A DNA stretch of 64,000 nt from Clostridium cibarium (GCF_014836335.1 NZ_JACSRA010000027.1:1-64000), one strand, 5' to 3'. Shown: positions 17,286 to 27,926, numbered from the stretch's first letter. Translations and numbers: made by a program. Notes: generated by a model not told the origin, from the sequence alone.

Positions 17286-17682
17286 CTTAATGACCTCCAT
17301 AATTATATTTTATTAAAAATAGAGTACAACTTTTTAATGCTTTTTACAATATATAATATGTAGAAAACTAATTTTTGAGACTCTGCTTTTTAACGTGCTA
17401 TCTTTTTAGAAGAGAAAAAAATTTATTATTTATAATATCATCCCTTAATATCTTTAGTATTTGGCAATAATTAAGGTAATATACTTGTAAATATGCATAT
17501 TAATTTAAAAAGGATATATTGATATTTAAATTATTTACGATAATATATAGAAAATTATTTTTTATATTATCGCCGCTGAATAAATTTCTATAATAACTAT
17601 TAATGATTTAATAATCTATGATATTATAAAAAGGGTAACAAACGTTATAGTTTCTTATTTTTATTAGAGAAGAGGGATAAAA
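17286..17682. other. Intergenic region upstream of radA
   Basis: This 397-bp AT-rich gap holds the divergent promoters for the minus-strand glutaredoxin gene and radA, one copy of a 22-base repeat (17379-17400) and a 10-bp inverted repeat (17538-17572). I see no coding sequence. The radA ribosome site AGAGGG lies just before 17683. Confidence 0.5.
17538..17572. repeat. Inverted repeat upstream of radA
   Basis: CGATAATATA (17538-17547) and TATATTATCG (17563-17572) are perfect inverted copies separated by 15 bases, about 110 bases before radA. The arms could be a regulator site or overlapping -10-like elements. Function unknown. Confidence 0.5.
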
Positions 17683-19053
17683 ATGGCTAAAATTAAATCT
17701 ATATTTACATGTCAGCAGTGTGGATATGAATCACCAAGATGGCTTGGAAAATGTCCTTCTTGTAATGCTTGGAATACTTTTGTAGAAGAGATAAAAGGAA
17801 ATTCTTTAAGCAATAAAAGTAATGCAACTAAGAAGAGTATTCTACCGGAAAATATGCCTAAAAGCATTAAGGAAATTAAATCAGGGGAGAAGGAACGACT
17901 TAAAACAAATTTAAAAGAATTAGATAGAGTTTTAGGTGGAGGGTTAGTAAAAGGTTCACTAACATTAATATCAGGTGATCCTGGTATAGGAAAATCAACA
18001 TTGTTACTTCAAACTGCTAATAATATAGCAACTAATTACGGGAAAGTTTTATACGTATCAGGAGAAGAATCTGAAGAGCAGATTAAAATTCGAGGAGATA
18101 GATTAGGTGTATCATCGAAAGATTTATATATAGTATCAGAAACTAGTTTGGATATAATAGAAGCTTACATAGAGGAAATTAAACCTGTATTTGTAATAAT
18201 AGACTCGATTCAGACAATTTATAAAGAAGGTGTTACATCTGCTCCAGGAAGTGTTTCACAGGTAAAGGAATGCTCAAATCAAATAATGAGAATAGGAAAG
18301 GGTAATAATATACCGCTTTTTATAGTAGCTCATGTGACTAAACAGGGTGAACTTGCAGGTCCTAGAGTTCTAGAGCATATGGTTGATACAGTTTTATACT
18401 TTGAAGGAGAAAGAACCGAAGAATTTAGAATATTAAGGACAATGAAAAATCGTTTTGGAACTACTAGTGAAATAGGAGTGTTTGAAATGAGGCAAGAGGG
18501 ACTTATTGAAATCTATGACCCTTCTAAAATGTTCTTAGAAGATACTACGTTTAATCAGGAAGGATCTGTAGTAATAGGAATTATGGAAGGTACCAGACCT
18601 ATTTTGGTAGAGATACAAGCTTTAGTAACTCAGACTAATGCCCCAATGCCAAGAAGGACTGCTGTTGGAATAGACAATCAAAGGTTAAGTTTAATACTTG
18701 CAGTTCTAGAGAAAAAGTTAAGAATTCCATTTTACAATCATGATGTATATGTGAATGTTGTGGGTGGTTTAAGTATAGAAGGCACTACTGCTGATTTAGG
18801 ATTGGCAATAGCACTATTATCTAGTGTTAAAAATAAAGGAGTATCTTTACCAAAGGTAATGATAATAGGTGAAGTTGGGCTTACTGGTGAAATAAGGCCA
18901 ATTAATGGCGCTGATAGGTTAGTGAATGAGGCTGAAAAAATGGGTTTTGAGTATGCTATTATACCTTATAGAAATAGAGATAAGATAAAAAATGTAAGCA
19001 TAAATATAATGGGGGTTAATAACTTAAGAGAAGTAATTGGAAAGGTATTATAA
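17683..19053 (+). CDS. radA: DNA repair protein RadA
   Basis: A 456-residue RecA-like branch-migration helicase. It starts with a C4 zinc finger (C10, C13, C24, C27), followed by Walker [10 protein letters not shown] (98-106), the RadA-specific KNRFG motif (about 255-259) and a C-terminal Lon-like domain (about 280-456). Ordinary length. disA follows after 14 bases, the usual Firmicute pair, linking recombination and c-di-AMP-based DNA scanning. Confidence 0.97.
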   Translation: MAKIKSIFTCQQCGYESPRWLGKCPSCNAWNTFVEEIKGNSLSNKSNATKKSILPENMPKSIKEIKSGEKERLKTNLKELDRVLGGGLVKGSLTLISGDPGIGKSTLLLQTANNIATNYGKVLYVSGEESEEQIKIRGDRLGVSSKDLYIVSETSLDIIEAYIEEIKPVFVIIDSIQTIYKEGVTSAPGSVSQVKECSNQIMRIGKGNNIPLFIVAHVTKQGELAGPRVLEHMVDTVLYFEGERTEEFRILRTMKNRFGTTSEIGVFEMRQEGLIEIYDPSKMFLEDTTFNQEGSVVIGIMEGTRPILVEIQALVTQTNAPMPRRTAVGIDNQRLSLILAVLEKKLRIPFYNHDVYVNVVGGLSIEGTTADLGLAIALLSSVKNKGVSLPKVMIIGEVGLTGEIRPINGADRLVNEAEKMGFEYAIIPYRNRDKIKNVSINIMGVNNLREVIGKVL

Positions 19054-19067
19054 AGAGAGGTGGGTAT

Positions 19068-20132
19068 ATGAGGTTAGAGAAAGATTTAGAAATACAAAAG
19101 ATTTTGAAGATAATGTGTCCGGGGACAGCATTAAGAGAAGGGCTTGAAAATATCTTGAAGGCTAAGACTGGTGGATTGCTAGTTTTAAGTGATAGTGAAG
19201 AGATTATGAGAATGGCAGATGGTGGGTTTTTGATAAATTCTGAATACACTGCTGCTTATGTATATGAACTTGCAAAGATGGATGGAGCTATTATATTAAG
19301 TAAGGATTTGAAAAGAATAATTTCAGCGAATATACAATTAATACCTGATTCATCCATACCAACTTTTGAAACAGGAACTAGACATAGAACAGCTCATAGG
19401 GTGGCGAAGCAAACTGGGGATGTAGTTATAGCAATTTCACAAAGGCGAAATATGATAACTGTATATAAAGGTGATATTAAATATGTACTTAGAGAGAGTA
19501 GCGTGATATTGGAAAAAGCAAATCAAGCTATTCAAACTCTAGAAAAATATGTTGCTGTATTAGAAAGAGGTGTAAATAGTCTAAATTTATTAGAATTTCA
19601 AGATTTGACTACGTTATTTGATGTTGCAACAGTTGTTCAAAGAACAGAAATGGTTATGAGAATAGTTGAAGAAATAGAGATTTACATATTAGAGTTAGGG
19701 AATGAAGGAAGACTAATTTCTATGCAGTTAGATGAATTAGCTAAAAATATAGAAAGAGATGGAATTTTACTGATAAAAGATTATTTAACTGAAGGAATGA
19801 ATGCAGCTGATGTGTATAAAAATATTCAAAAGTTATCGCAAAATGAACTTTTAGATTTAGAGGCTATAGGCAAAGTTATTGGATATGGAGGAGAACCATT
19901 AGTTGAAACTTTAATATCACCTAAAGGGTATAGGGTATTAAGTAAAGTTCAGAGAATACCAGCTAATGTAATAGAGAATTTAATTAGAGAATTTAAGGAT
20001 TTGACAAGCATAATAGAAGCAGAAATAGATGACTTAGATAAAGTAGAGGGTATTGGAGAAGCAAGAGCAAGAACAATAAGATCTGGATTAAAGAGAATAA
20101 GTGAACAAGTTTATTTAAATAAGCAATTATAA
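19068..20132 (+). CDS. disA: DNA integrity scanning diadenylate cyclase DisA
   Basis: A 354-residue octameric enzyme that makes cyclic di-AMP from two ATP while scanning DNA for branches. The DAC domain shows the catalytic DGA (72-74) and RHR (105-107). A helical linker follows, and the C-terminal helix-hairpin-helix DNA-binding domain contains [16 protein letters not shown]. Start ATG follows GAGAGGTGG. Co-transcribed with radA and ended by a terminator at 20146. Confidence 0.97.
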   Translation: MRLEKDLEIQKILKIMCPGTALREGLENILKAKTGGLLVLSDSEEIMRMADGGFLINSEYTAAYVYELAKMDGAIILSKDLKRIISANIQLIPDSSIPTFETGTRHRTAHRVAKQTGDVVIAISQRRNMITVYKGDIKYVLRESSVILEKANQAIQTLEKYVAVLERGVNSLNLLEFQDLTTLFDVATVVQRTEMVMRIVEEIEIYILELGNEGRLISMQLDELAKNIERDGILLIKDYLTEGMNAADVYKNIQKLSQNELLDLEAIGKVIGYGGEPLVETLISPKGYRVLSKVQRIPANVIENLIREFKDLTSIIEAEIDDLDKVEGIGEARARTIRSGLKRISEQVYLNKQL

Positions 20133-20145
20133 TTTTTTATAGATG

Positions 20146-20182
20146 GGGGATCATTAAAATTTATTTTATAATGATCCCCTTT
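20146..20182. terminator. Bidirectional terminator after disA
   Basis: GGGGATCATTA (20146-20156) pairs with TAATGATCCCC (20169-20179), flanked by AT-rich sequence. It separates disA from the converging minus-strand gene ending at 20185. Confidence 0.85.
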
Positions 20183-20184
20183 AC

Positions 20185-20580
20185 TTATCTAAATGTAAAT
20201 TTACCCAAAGTATTAATCTTATCCTGTTCTTTTAACAATATATCATATAAGTTAATATCTAAATCGTTGCAAAGAGAAGTTAGATAAAAGAGATTGTTTC
20301 CCATTTCTCTTTCAATCACTTCACGACAATTATCACATAATTCACCTTCAACATGTGTATTTAAACAATCACATAGATCTTCTATAGAATTTTCATCTAA
20401 CAAGTGTTGTTTTGTTGCATTAATTTTAATACAACCACAATTTGTAACAGCTTTAGCAATAGCTCGATTTACCCTTGCACTAGATTCAGTATATTTTGAC
20501 ATTAAGTCTAGAATACTTTTGTGTCTAAGTAATGATTCGTTTACTGAATTTTGAAATTCATCAAAAATTATATCCTTCAT
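20185..20580 (-). CDS. Conserved clostridial Cys-rich protein with MazG-like C-terminus
   Basis: A 131-residue protein of unknown function; I think relatives are annotated as DUF1573, but I am not certain. It carries CGC, CDC and CDNC cysteine groups (about residues 40-80) that could bind zinc. The C-terminal EREMGNNLFYLTSLCNDLD resembles helices of MazG-type NTP pyrophosphatases. ATG 20580 lies nine bases after GAGGAG; TTG 20589 would abut that site. Single gene, convergent with disA and divergent from yacL. Confidence 0.7.
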   Translation of the reverse strand: MKDIIFDEFQNSVNESLLRHKSILDLMSKYTESSARVNRAIAKAVTNCGCIKINATKQHLLDENSIEDLCDCLNTHVEGELCDNCREVIEREMGNNLFYLTSLCNDLDINLYDILLKEQDKINTLGKFTFR

Positions 20581-20860
20581 GAGTATCAACTCCTCTGTAT
20601 TTTTAAAGTGTGATTGTAATTATATTATAGTTATAAAAATACTTTAATGTCAATATAAGGTGAGAGTCGTATGTCATTACTATATTATAATATACAACGA
20701 AATATAAGATTCATAGGGGGTAAAAATTAAAAAAATCTGAATTTATAAATAATTCGTTTTAGAGTTATATTCATTATGATATAATGAGAATAAATTAAAT
20801 ATTATGTAAATTGATTTTATTATTAGAAAATTGTCAATAATTATATAAGGAGGTGAAGAG

Positions 20861-21955
20861 ATGTTAAAGAAATTACTAAGAGGAATTTTTTCATTAGCTG
20901 GAGTAATAGCTGGTTATGGAGTTTCAGAAGCCATATTACAAATTCCTTCAATGCAGCAATGGGGATTTTTATCAAATTCATATGAGAAGCTTTTATTTTT
21001 AATTTTTATTTCTTTGATATTCGGTATTATTTTTTATTTGTTATCTCCAAAAATTTATTCTGCTATAGCAGAACTTATTGATTATGTAGAAAAAAACGCA
21101 CAAAAGTTGACAGTAGGAGAAATAGTATATGGTGCAGTAGGTGCATTAATTGCATTAATTATAACGAGTATATTATCAAGACCTTTGTTATCTATTCATG
21201 AAGTTTTTGGACCATTAATTGTTATAGTTTTAAATATAATAGCAGCAATAATTGGAACAGATATTATGATTAAGAAAAAAAATGACATTACTAATATATT
21301 ATTAAGCTTAAAGAAGACAGGGACTACAAAGGAGAAAAAGTCAAAGACTACTACTAAGTCAGTACCAAAGGTGTTGGATACATCTGTTATAATTGATGGC
21401 AGAATATTTGATATTTGTGAAACTGGTTTTATAGAGGGACCATTAATAATTCCAAACTTTGTTTTAGATGAATTAAGACATATTTCAGACTCATCTGATT
21501 CATTGAAAAGAACAAGGGGAAGAAGAGGGTTAGATATATTAAATAAAATTCAAAAGGAATTAACTATAGAAACTCAAATTTGGGAAGGCGATTTTCCGAA
21601 GATTGCAGAAGTTGATAGCAAACTTCTAAAACTTGCACAAAACTTAAATGGAAAAGTTATAACTAATGATTATAACTTAAATAAGGTAGCAGAGGTGCAA
21701 GGAGTACCAGTACTAAATATAAATGAACTATCAAATGCAATCAAGCCAGTAGTAATACCTGGTGAGGAAATGACAGTAGATGTTGTTAAGGATGGAAAAG
21801 AATCAAGTCAAGGAATAGCTTATTTAGATGATGGTACAATGATTGTAGTAGAGAATGGAAAGAAGCTTATAGGGGAACGAATAGATGTAATTGTTACATC
21901 AGTACTTCAAACGGCTGCAGGAAGAATGATTTTTGCTAAACCTAAAGAGAGTTAA
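20861..21955 (+). CDS. PIN/TRAM-domain membrane protein (YacL-like)
   Basis: A 364-residue protein: four membrane helices in the first 140 residues, a PIN-type nuclease-like domain (about 165-290) with acidic residues in [10 protein letters not shown] (D173), VLDELRH, and ITNDYNL, and a C-terminal TRAM RNA-binding domain (about 300-360). It is the YacL family conserved between radA/disA and ispD in Firmicutes. Role unknown; membrane-bound RNA cleavage is likely from the domains. The strong AAGGAGGTGAAG precedes the ATG. Confidence 0.9.
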   Translation: MLKKLLRGIFSLAGVIAGYGVSEAILQIPSMQQWGFLSNSYEKLLFLIFISLIFGIIFYLLSPKIYSAIAELIDYVEKNAQKLTVGEIVYGAVGALIALIITSILSRPLLSIHEVFGPLIVIVLNIIAAIIGTDIMIKKKNDITNILLSLKKTGTTKEKKSKTTTKSVPKVLDTSVIIDGRIFDICETGFIEGPLIIPNFVLDELRHISDSSDSLKRTRGRRGLDILNKIQKELTIETQIWEGDFPKIAEVDSKLLKLAQNLNGKVITNDYNLNKVAEVQGVPVLNINELSNAIKPVVIPGEEMTVDVVKDGKESSQGIAYLDDGTMIVVENGKKLIGERIDVIVTSVLQTAAGRMIFAKPKES

Positions 21956-21974
21956 TGGCAAGGAGAATGGATTG

Positions 21975-22667
21975 ATGGTTTCAGCAATAATTTTAGCTGG
22001 TGGAAGAGGAAAAAGAATAGGAAAAGACATAAGTAAACAATTTATTATTATTAATGAAAAACCTATTTTATACTATACAATAAAGAAATTTTTAGAGTGT
22101 AAAAGTGTAGATGAGATAGTACTTGTGTTGCCAAAAGATGAAATTTCCTATTGTAAAGAACATGTTCTGAAAAAGCATTCATTGAAGGTTGATAAAATAG
22201 TTGAGGGTGGAAAAGAGAGACAAGATTCTGTTTATAACGGATTGAAGGTGTTAAGTGAAACAGATATTATAGTGATCCATGATGGAGCAAGACCTTTTAT
22301 TTCGGAAAGCATAATTGATAAGGGGATAGAATGTGCTGTAAAATATGGAGCAGCAGCTCCAGGAGTTATGCCTAAGGATACTATAAAGGTTAGAGATAAA
22401 AACTTCTTTTCTAAAGAAACTCTCAATAGATCAGAGTTAGTATCTGTACAAACTCCCCAAGTTTTTAAGTCGGAGATTATTAAAGAATGTCATGAAAAGA
22501 TAAAAGAAGATAATTTTATTGCGACTGACGATACAATGGTGGTTGAGCGTTACGGGTATAAAGTATATCTTTATGAGGGAGATTATAAGAATATAAAGAT
22601 TACTACACCTGAGGATTTATTTTTAGCAGAATATATGCTGAAAAAGGATAGCAAGAATTTATATTGA
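21975..22667 (+). CDS. ispD: 2-C-methyl-D-erythritol 4-phosphate cytidylyltransferase
   Basis: A 230-residue MEP-pathway enzyme that joins CTP and methylerythritol phosphate on the way to isoprenoids. The CTP-binding loop ILAGGRGKRIG is at the N-terminus and VIHDGARPF in the middle. ATG 21975 follows AAGGAG by nine bases. In many bacteria ispF comes next; here the proS T-box promoter comes next and overlaps the stop codon. Confidence 0.95.
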   Translation: MVSAIILAGGRGKRIGKDISKQFIIINEKPILYYTIKKFLECKSVDEIVLVLPKDEISYCKEHVLKKHSLKVDKIVEGGKERQDSVYNGLKVLSETDIIVIHDGARPFISESIIDKGIECAVKYGAAAPGVMPKDTIKVRDKNFFSKETLNRSELVSVQTPQVFKSEIIKECHEKIKEDNFIATDDTMVVERYGYKVYLYEGDYKNIKITTPEDLFLAEYMLKKDSKNLY

Positions 22668-22692
22668 CATGAAAATATCGAGGGGATATAAT
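22664..22692 (+). promoter_or_regulatory. Promoter of the T-box-proS unit
   Basis: TTGACA (22664-22669), exactly 17 bases, TATAAT (22687-22692): a perfect consensus sigma-A promoter. Its -35 box overlaps the ispD stop codon. Predicted start near 22699. Confidence 0.9.
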
Positions 22693-22709
22693 ATTAATAA
22701 ATTTTTATG

Positions 22710-22912
22710 AATAAAAGTTATGATGAAGAATAGTAGAAATCATTTTTTTCAGAGAGAAAATACTAGGCTGTAAGATTTTCAATAGATTTTGAACCTGCTT
22801 CTGAACTATAGTTAAAGACTATCGGTTTAAAACCGTTAACATTATTAGAGAACAAATTTAGGTGGTACCGCGAGCAAAATTCGCCCTAATTATAGGGTGG
22901 ATTTTTTTTATT
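22710..22912 (+). promoter_or_regulatory. T-box riboswitch, proline-specific, upstream of proS
   Basis: A T-box leader that senses uncharged tRNA. The T-box sequence AGGTGGTACCGCG is at 22860-22872. Stem I starts with GATGAAGAATAGTAGAAA near 22721, and the codon in the GAACCTGC stretch (CCT at 22794-22796) reads proline, matching the gene. The terminator stem is AAAATTCGCCCT/AGGGTGGATTTT followed by T's (about 22876-22912). Uncharged tRNA-Pro should pair with the T-box and permit read-through into proS, and likely into cysS. Confidence 0.9.
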
Positions 22913-22945
22913 GAAAAATATAATGTTTAGAGAGGATGTTATAAT

Positions 22946-24661
22946 ATGAAAATGTCAAAAATGTTAGTGTCAACATTAAGGGAAGTCCCAGCAGAAGCTG
23001 AGATTGCAAGCCATAAGCTTATGTTAAGAGCTGGTCTTATGAGAAAAATGGCATCAGGAGTATACAACTATATGCCTTTAGGGTTAAAGGTATTAAAAAA
23101 TATAGAAGATATAGTAAGAGAAGAAATGGATAAAGCAGGAGCTCAAGAATTTTTAGCATCTGCAATGCTACCAGCAGAACTATGGCAGGAATCAGGAAGA
23201 TGGGATGCTTATGGAGCAGAAATGTTTAGACTAAAAGACAGAAATAATAGAGATTTTTGTTTAGGACCTACACATGAAGAAGTATTTACTGATATAGCTA
23301 GAAATGAAATAAAGTCATATAAACAGTTGCCTGTTAATCTTTATCAAATACAAACAAAATATAGAGATGAGAGAAGACCAAGATTCGGAATTATGAGAAG
23401 CAGAGAATTCATTATGAAAGATGCTTATAGTTTTGATAAAGATGAAGAAGGATTAGATAAGTCATTTAAAAATATGCATAATGCGTATGTAAAGATATTT
23501 AATAGATGTGGGCTTGATGCAAAATGTGTTGAAGCAGATTCAGGTGCTATAGGTGGGGCTAATTCAGCTGAATTTATGGTTAAGTCAGAAGTTGGTGAAG
23601 ATGATGTTGTTTTCTGTAATCATTGCGATTATGCAGCTAATATAGAAAAAGCACCATCTACTCCAGAAGAAGCTTTAAAAGAAGAATTTAAAGAAGTTAA
23701 AAAAGTTGAAACTCCAAATGTAAAAACTATTGAACAATTGGTTGAGTTTTTTAATACAACAGAAAAGAAATTTGTGAAAACTCTTATTTTTAATGCTGAT
23801 AATAAAATAATAGCAGTAATGGTTAGAGGAGATAGAGAAGTAAATGAGGTAAAGGTAACTAATGCACTTGGTGGAGTTATTAATTTAAATATGGCGACTC
23901 CAGAAGAAGTCGCTAGTGCAACTTCGGCAGCAGTTGGATTTGCTGGGCCAATAGGAATAAAAGTATCTAGATTACTAGTGGATGAAGAAGTAACTAAGAT
24001 GTATAATTTTATTGTAGGAGCAAATGAAACTGGATATCATTTTGAAAATGTTAATTATTCAAGAGATTTCGAAGGGGAAGTTGGAGATTATAGAAATATA
24101 ACAGTTGGAGAAAAGTGTCCTGTATGTGGTAAAGAAATAACTATTTCAAGAGGAACTGAAGTTGGTCATATATTTAAGTTAGGAACTAAATATTCTGAGT
24201 CAATGAATGCTAATTTTATAGACGAAAATGGAAAAGAAAAGCCTTTTGTAATGGGATGTTATGGAATAGGAATCACAAGAACAATGGCATCTGTAATTGA
24301 ACAACATAACGATGAAAATGGTATTATATGGCCATTGTCGATAGCTCCATACCATATGTCTATAATACCTGTTAATGTAAAAGATGAAGAACAGATGAAA
24401 GTTGCAGAAGAGTTATATAATTCATTAAAAGAATTAGGAATAGAAGTTTTAATGGATGATAGAAACGAAAGAGCAGGAGTTAAATTTAAAGATGCGGAAC
24501 TTATTGGTATTCCAATGAGGGTGACTGTAGGTAAAAAGGTTACTGAGGGTTCTGTAGAGTTTAAATTAAGAACAGGTGGAGATAATGAACTTATTAAAAT
24601 TGAAGATGTATGCAAAAGAGTTAAAGAAGAATTTGAAAAAAATAATCTTAAAGTAGTTTAG
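22946..24661 (+). CDS. proS: Prolyl-tRNA synthetase
   Basis: A 571-residue class II bacterial-type ProRS. The N-terminal catalytic part has [13 protein letters not shown] and the [14 protein letters not shown] motif 2 ([17 protein letters not shown]); an editing insertion spans about 225-405; motif 3 is in [11 protein letters not shown]; the anticodon-binding domain closes the protein. Transcribed from a T-box leader. cysS follows 12 bases on. Confidence 0.97.
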   Translation: MKMSKMLVSTLREVPAEAEIASHKLMLRAGLMRKMASGVYNYMPLGLKVLKNIEDIVREEMDKAGAQEFLASAMLPAELWQESGRWDAYGAEMFRLKDRNNRDFCLGPTHEEVFTDIARNEIKSYKQLPVNLYQIQTKYRDERRPRFGIMRSREFIMKDAYSFDKDEEGLDKSFKNMHNAYVKIFNRCGLDAKCVEADSGAIGGANSAEFMVKSEVGEDDVVFCNHCDYAANIEKAPSTPEEALKEEFKEVKKVETPNVKTIEQLVEFFNTTEKKFVKTLIFNADNKIIAVMVRGDREVNEVKVTNALGGVINLNMATPEEVASATSAAVGFAGPIGIKVSRLLVDEEVTKMYNFIVGANETGYHFENVNYSRDFEGEVGDYRNITVGEKCPVCGKEITISRGTEVGHIFKLGTKYSESMNANFIDENGKEKPFVMGCYGIGITRTMASVIEQHNDENGIIWPLSIAPYHMSIIPVNVKDEEQMKVAEELYNSLKELGIEVLMDDRNERAGVKFKDAELIGIPMRVTVGKKVTEGSVEFKLRTGGDNELIKIEDVCKRVKEEFEKNNLKVV

Positions 24662-24673
24662 GAGGGATGCTTA

Positions 24674-26071
24674 ATGAAGCTATATAATACTCTAACTAGA
24701 AAAAAAGAAGAATTTAAACCCCTAACACCTGGAGAGGTGAAAATGTACGTTTGTGGACCTACTGTATACAATTTTTTTCATATAGGAAATGGAAGAACTT
24801 TTATAGTATTTGATACTATAAGAAGATACCTTGAGTATAGAGGGTATAAGGTAGATTTCGTACAAAACTTTACAGACATCGATGATAAGATGATAAATAA
24901 AGCAAATGATGAGAATACTTCGGTAAAAGAGGTTGGAGATAGATATATTGGCGAATATTACAAGGATGCAGATGCATTAAATATTGAAAGGGCAACGGTT
25001 AATCCAAGAGCTACTGACTATATAGATGAAATCATAAAATTTGTAAGTGACTTGATCGAAAAAGGATATGCTTACGAAGTTGATGGAGATGTGTACTTTA
25101 GTACAAAGAAGTTTGAGTCATACGGAAAGTTATCAGGTCAAAACTTAGACGAGTTGCAGGTTGGAACTAGAATAAGCGTAGATGATCGTAAAAGAGATCC
25201 AATGGATTTTGCCATATGGAAAGCTCAGAAGCCAGGAGAACCAGCTTGGGATAGTCCTTGGGGCATGGGAAGACCAGGATGGCATATAGAATGTTCATGT
25301 ATGGCTAAAAAAATATTAGGAGATACAATTGATATTCATGCGGGGGGAATGGACTTATCTTTCCCTCATCATGAAAATGAAATTGCGCAAAGTGAAGCGT
25401 TAACAGGAAAAACATTTGCAAATTATTGGATGCATTCTGCATACATAAATGTAAATAATAAAAAAATGTCTAAGTCATTGAATAATTTTTTTACAGCTAG
25501 AGATGTACTAAAAGAATATGATGCGGATGTAATAAGATTTTTTATGTTATCAGCTCATTATAGGATACAAATAAATTTCAGCAAGGATTTACTTGATTCA
25601 GCAAAAGCTTCTGTAGAAAGACTATATAATACTATTTCTATATTAGAAAATCTTTCGGATGAAGTATCTTTGGAAAATATGAATGAAGAAGAAGCTAAGT
25701 ATCTTAAGTCTTTAGACAAATACAGAGAAAAATATATTGAAAAGATGGATGATGATTTTAATACTGCAGATGCAATAACTGTATTATTTGAATTATCAAA
25801 GGATATAAATACTAATGTTTCGGTGAATTCATCTAAGGAGTTAGTAATAAAAACTTTAGAATTAATTAGAGAGTTAGGTAGACCTTTAGGAATGCTTCAA
25901 AATACAACAAAGGGAAGTATTGAAGATGAAATAGAAGCTTTAATAGAACAGAGACAACAAGCGAGGAAAGATAGGAACTTTGCGTTAGCAGATAAAATAA
26001 GAGATGATTTAAAAGCTAGTGGAATTATATTAGAAGATACGCCTCAAGGGGTAAGATGGAAAAAATCTTAA
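24674..26071 (+). CDS. cysS: Cysteinyl-tRNA synthetase
   Basis: A 465-residue class I synthetase. HIGN in [10 protein letters not shown] stands for the HIGH motif, KMSKS occurs in [10 protein letters not shown], and the zinc ligands are in [10 protein letters not shown] and WHIECSCMA with HHENE. It has no T-box of its own and appears to share the proS transcript, which would tie Cys charging to proline supply. Confidence 0.97.
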   Translation: MKLYNTLTRKKEEFKPLTPGEVKMYVCGPTVYNFFHIGNGRTFIVFDTIRRYLEYRGYKVDFVQNFTDIDDKMINKANDENTSVKEVGDRYIGEYYKDADALNIERATVNPRATDYIDEIIKFVSDLIEKGYAYEVDGDVYFSTKKFESYGKLSGQNLDELQVGTRISVDDRKRDPMDFAIWKAQKPGEPAWDSPWGMGRPGWHIECSCMAKKILGDTIDIHAGGMDLSFPHHENEIAQSEALTGKTFANYWMHSAYINVNNKKMSKSLNNFFTARDVLKEYDADVIRFFMLSAHYRIQINFSKDLLDSAKASVERLYNTISILENLSDEVSLENMNEEEAKYLKSLDKYREKYIEKMDDDFNTADAITVLFELSKDINTNVSVNSSKELVIKTLELIRELGRPLGMLQNTTKGSIEDEIEALIEQRQQARKDRNFALADKIRDDLKASGIILEDTPQGVRWKKS

Positions 26072-26084
26072 CAAAAAATATTTT

Positions 26085-26110
26085 AAGGGTTGCAAGGTTT
26101 TGCAGCCCTT
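26085..26110 (+). other. Hairpin between cysS and mrnC
   Basis: AAGGGTTGCA (26085-26094) pairs with TGCAGCCCTT (26101-26110) with one G-U pair, starting 14 bases after the cysS stop. No T-run follows, so it is weak as a terminator; it could be an RNA processing or stability element between the cistrons. Confidence 0.55.
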
Positions 26111-26127
26111 ATTTAGAGGAGAATAAA

Positions 26128-26544
26128 ATGTTAAATGATCTAAGAATAAGAGAATTTTCAAAAGATGAAGTAAAACAATTAAATCCATTGCAATTAGCAC
26201 TAGTTGGAGATGGAGTATATGAGGTTTTTATAAGAAACTATATACTGGCTTCAAATATGAGTTTATCAGCCCATAAAATACATGTTAAAGCTATAGGATT
26301 TGTAAAGGCAAAAAGTCAATCATTAATAATGCATAAAATTGAGGATACACTAACAGAAGAAGAAGAATACATATTTAAAAGAGGTAGAAATGCAAAGTCT
26401 GCAACAGTGCCTAAGAATGCAGATGTTAGAGATTATAGAATGGCAACAGGGTTTGAATCCTTAGTGGGGTATTTATATCTAATTGGTGATTTTGAAAGAT
26501 TACAGTTTATATTAGAAAATAGTATTGCGATATTAAACAATTAG
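26128..26544 (+). CDS. mrnC: Mini-ribonuclease III
   Basis: A 138-residue RNase III-fold enzyme without a double-stranded-RNA-binding domain, which matures 23S rRNA in Firmicutes. The catalytic block LALVGDGVYE contains D28 and E32, and GFESLVGYLYL is the second conserved segment. ATG 26128 follows AGAGGAGA; an upstream in-frame ATG at 26056 would overlap cysS and place the hairpin inside the gene. It follows cysS and precedes rlmB, the standard Firmicute order. Confidence 0.93.
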   Translation: MLNDLRIREFSKDEVKQLNPLQLALVGDGVYEVFIRNYILASNMSLSAHKIHVKAIGFVKAKSQSLIMHKIEDTLTEEEEYIFKRGRNAKSATVPKNADVRDYRMATGFESLVGYLYLIGDFERLQFILENSIAILNN

Positions 26545-26559
26545 TGAGGAGAGTTGCTT

Positions 26560-27351
26560 ATGAAACAAGTTAAAAGAACGGAAAATAAAAAAACTAATGA
26601 AAACAAAATTGAAGAAAGAGAAGATTTAATTATTGGTAGAAATGCAGTAATGGAAGTGGTAAAAGGGAATAGGACAATAGAATGTATTTATGTATCTAAG
26701 GGTCCAATGGAAGGGTCAATTAATTCGATAATTAAGATGGCAAAGGAAAAGAAGTTAGTAATTAAAGAAGTAGATAGAAAAAAATTAGATTTAATGAGTG
26801 AAGGAATTGTACATCAAGGAGTTATTGCTAGAGTAACGCCTTATAAATATTGCGAAGTTAATGATATATTAGAATACGCAAAAGAAAAAGGAGAAGCACC
26901 ATTTGTAGTTGTATTAGATGAAATTGAAGATCCTCATAATTTAGGATCTATTATAAGGACTGCCGAATTATGTGGAGTCCATGGGATAATAATACCAAAA
27001 CGAAGAAATGTTGGAGTAACAGCTACTGTATATAAGTCATCAGTAGGAGCAATAGAACATGTTAAAGTAGCAAAGGTTACAAACATCAATACAGTTCTTG
27101 AAGAACTTAAAGAAGCTGGAATTTGGGTGTATGGAGCAGATATAACGGGAGAAGAATATAGTTATGAAACAGACTTTTCGGGGCCTTGTGCTATTATTAT
27201 AGGAAGTGAAGGTAGGGGGATTTCTAAGTTAACGTTAAAAAAATGTGATAAACTTATTAAAATCCCTATGGTTGGAAAGATTAACTCTTTAAATGCATCA
27301 GTTGCCGGTGGTATAATTATGTATGAGGTGCTAAAAGGAAGATTGAAGTAA
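26560..27351 (+). CDS. rlmB: 23S rRNA 2'-O-methyltransferase (RlmB/TrmH type)
   Basis: A 263-residue SPOUT methyltransferase, expected to methylate a ribose in 23S rRNA. An N-terminal substrate domain (about 20-100) is followed by the knotted domain with DPHNLGSIIRTAE, GSEGRGIS and VGKINSLNASVAGGI. ATG 26560 lies ten bases after GAGGAGAG. Between mrnC and yacP in the conserved cluster. Confidence 0.93.
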   Translation: MKQVKRTENKKTNENKIEEREDLIIGRNAVMEVVKGNRTIECIYVSKGPMEGSINSIIKMAKEKKLVIKEVDRKKLDLMSEGIVHQGVIARVTPYKYCEVNDILEYAKEKGEAPFVVVLDEIEDPHNLGSIIRTAELCGVHGIIIPKRRNVGVTATVYKSSVGAIEHVKVAKVTNINTVLEELKEAGIWVYGADITGEEYSYETDFSGPCAIIIGSEGRGISKLTLKKCDKLIKIPMVGKINSLNASVAGGIIMYEVLKGRLK

Positions 27352-27369
27352 ATTTGTAAGGGGGAATTC

Positions 27370-27882
27370 ATGAAAATAATTTTTATAGATGGATATAATG
27401 TTTTAAATAGTTGGCCGAATTTAAAAGAAGGTAAAAATGATAGTTTTCATGGCCGAAGGTTAAAATTAGTTAATATACTACATAATTATGGTTCATACAG
27501 TGATTCAAAAGTTATATTAGTGTTTGATGGACATAAGGTTGCAGGAAATTTGGAAAATAAAGAGGATATAAATAAAAATCTATCTATAATTTTTACAAAA
27601 GATGGAGAAACAGCTGATAGTTATATTGAAAGAGAAGTTCATAGCTTAGGAAGAAGATTTGAAGTGTATGTAGTTACTTCGGATTGGCTAGAGCAACAAA
27701 CTATATTTCAAAGAGGGGCTGTCAGAATGTCCTCATTAGAATTTTACAATGAAGTTATGGAGACTGAGCATAGTATTAGAAAAAAAGCAGCAAAAAATAG
27801 AGTCGTAGCGAAAAACCATTTGCAAGATAATTTGGATATTGATGTAGTACAAAAACTTGAGAAGATTCGTAGAAGTGAGTGA
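27370..27882 (+). CDS. NYN-domain ribonuclease-like protein YacP
   Basis: A 170-residue NYN (PIN-like) domain protein, related to the Rae1/YacP nuclease that cleaves mRNA inside the ribosomal A site in Bacillus. Acidic residues appear in FIDGYNVLN, VFDGHK, TADSYIE and VTSDWLEQ. A basic C-terminal tail (KKAAKNR) could contact rRNA. Start ATG after AAGGGGG. Located between rlmB and sigH as in other Firmicutes. Confidence 0.9.
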   Translation: MKIIFIDGYNVLNSWPNLKEGKNDSFHGRRLKLVNILHNYGSYSDSKVILVFDGHKVAGNLENKEDINKNLSIIFTKDGETADSYIEREVHSLGRRFEVYVVTSDWLEQQTIFQRGAVRMSSLEFYNEVMETEHSIRKKAAKNRVVAKNHLQDNLDIDVVQKLEKIRRSE

Positions 27883-27896
27883 ATAGTTGAAATAGT

Positions 27897-27926
27897 TTGA
27901 CTTGAGAGATTTCGTTAGAGTATAAT
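27897..27926 (+). promoter_or_regulatory. Sigma-A-type promoter of sigH
   Basis: TTGACT (27897-27902), 18 bases, TATAAT (27921-27926), 36 bases upstream of the sigH start. It gives sigH its own vegetative promoter. Confidence 0.78.
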
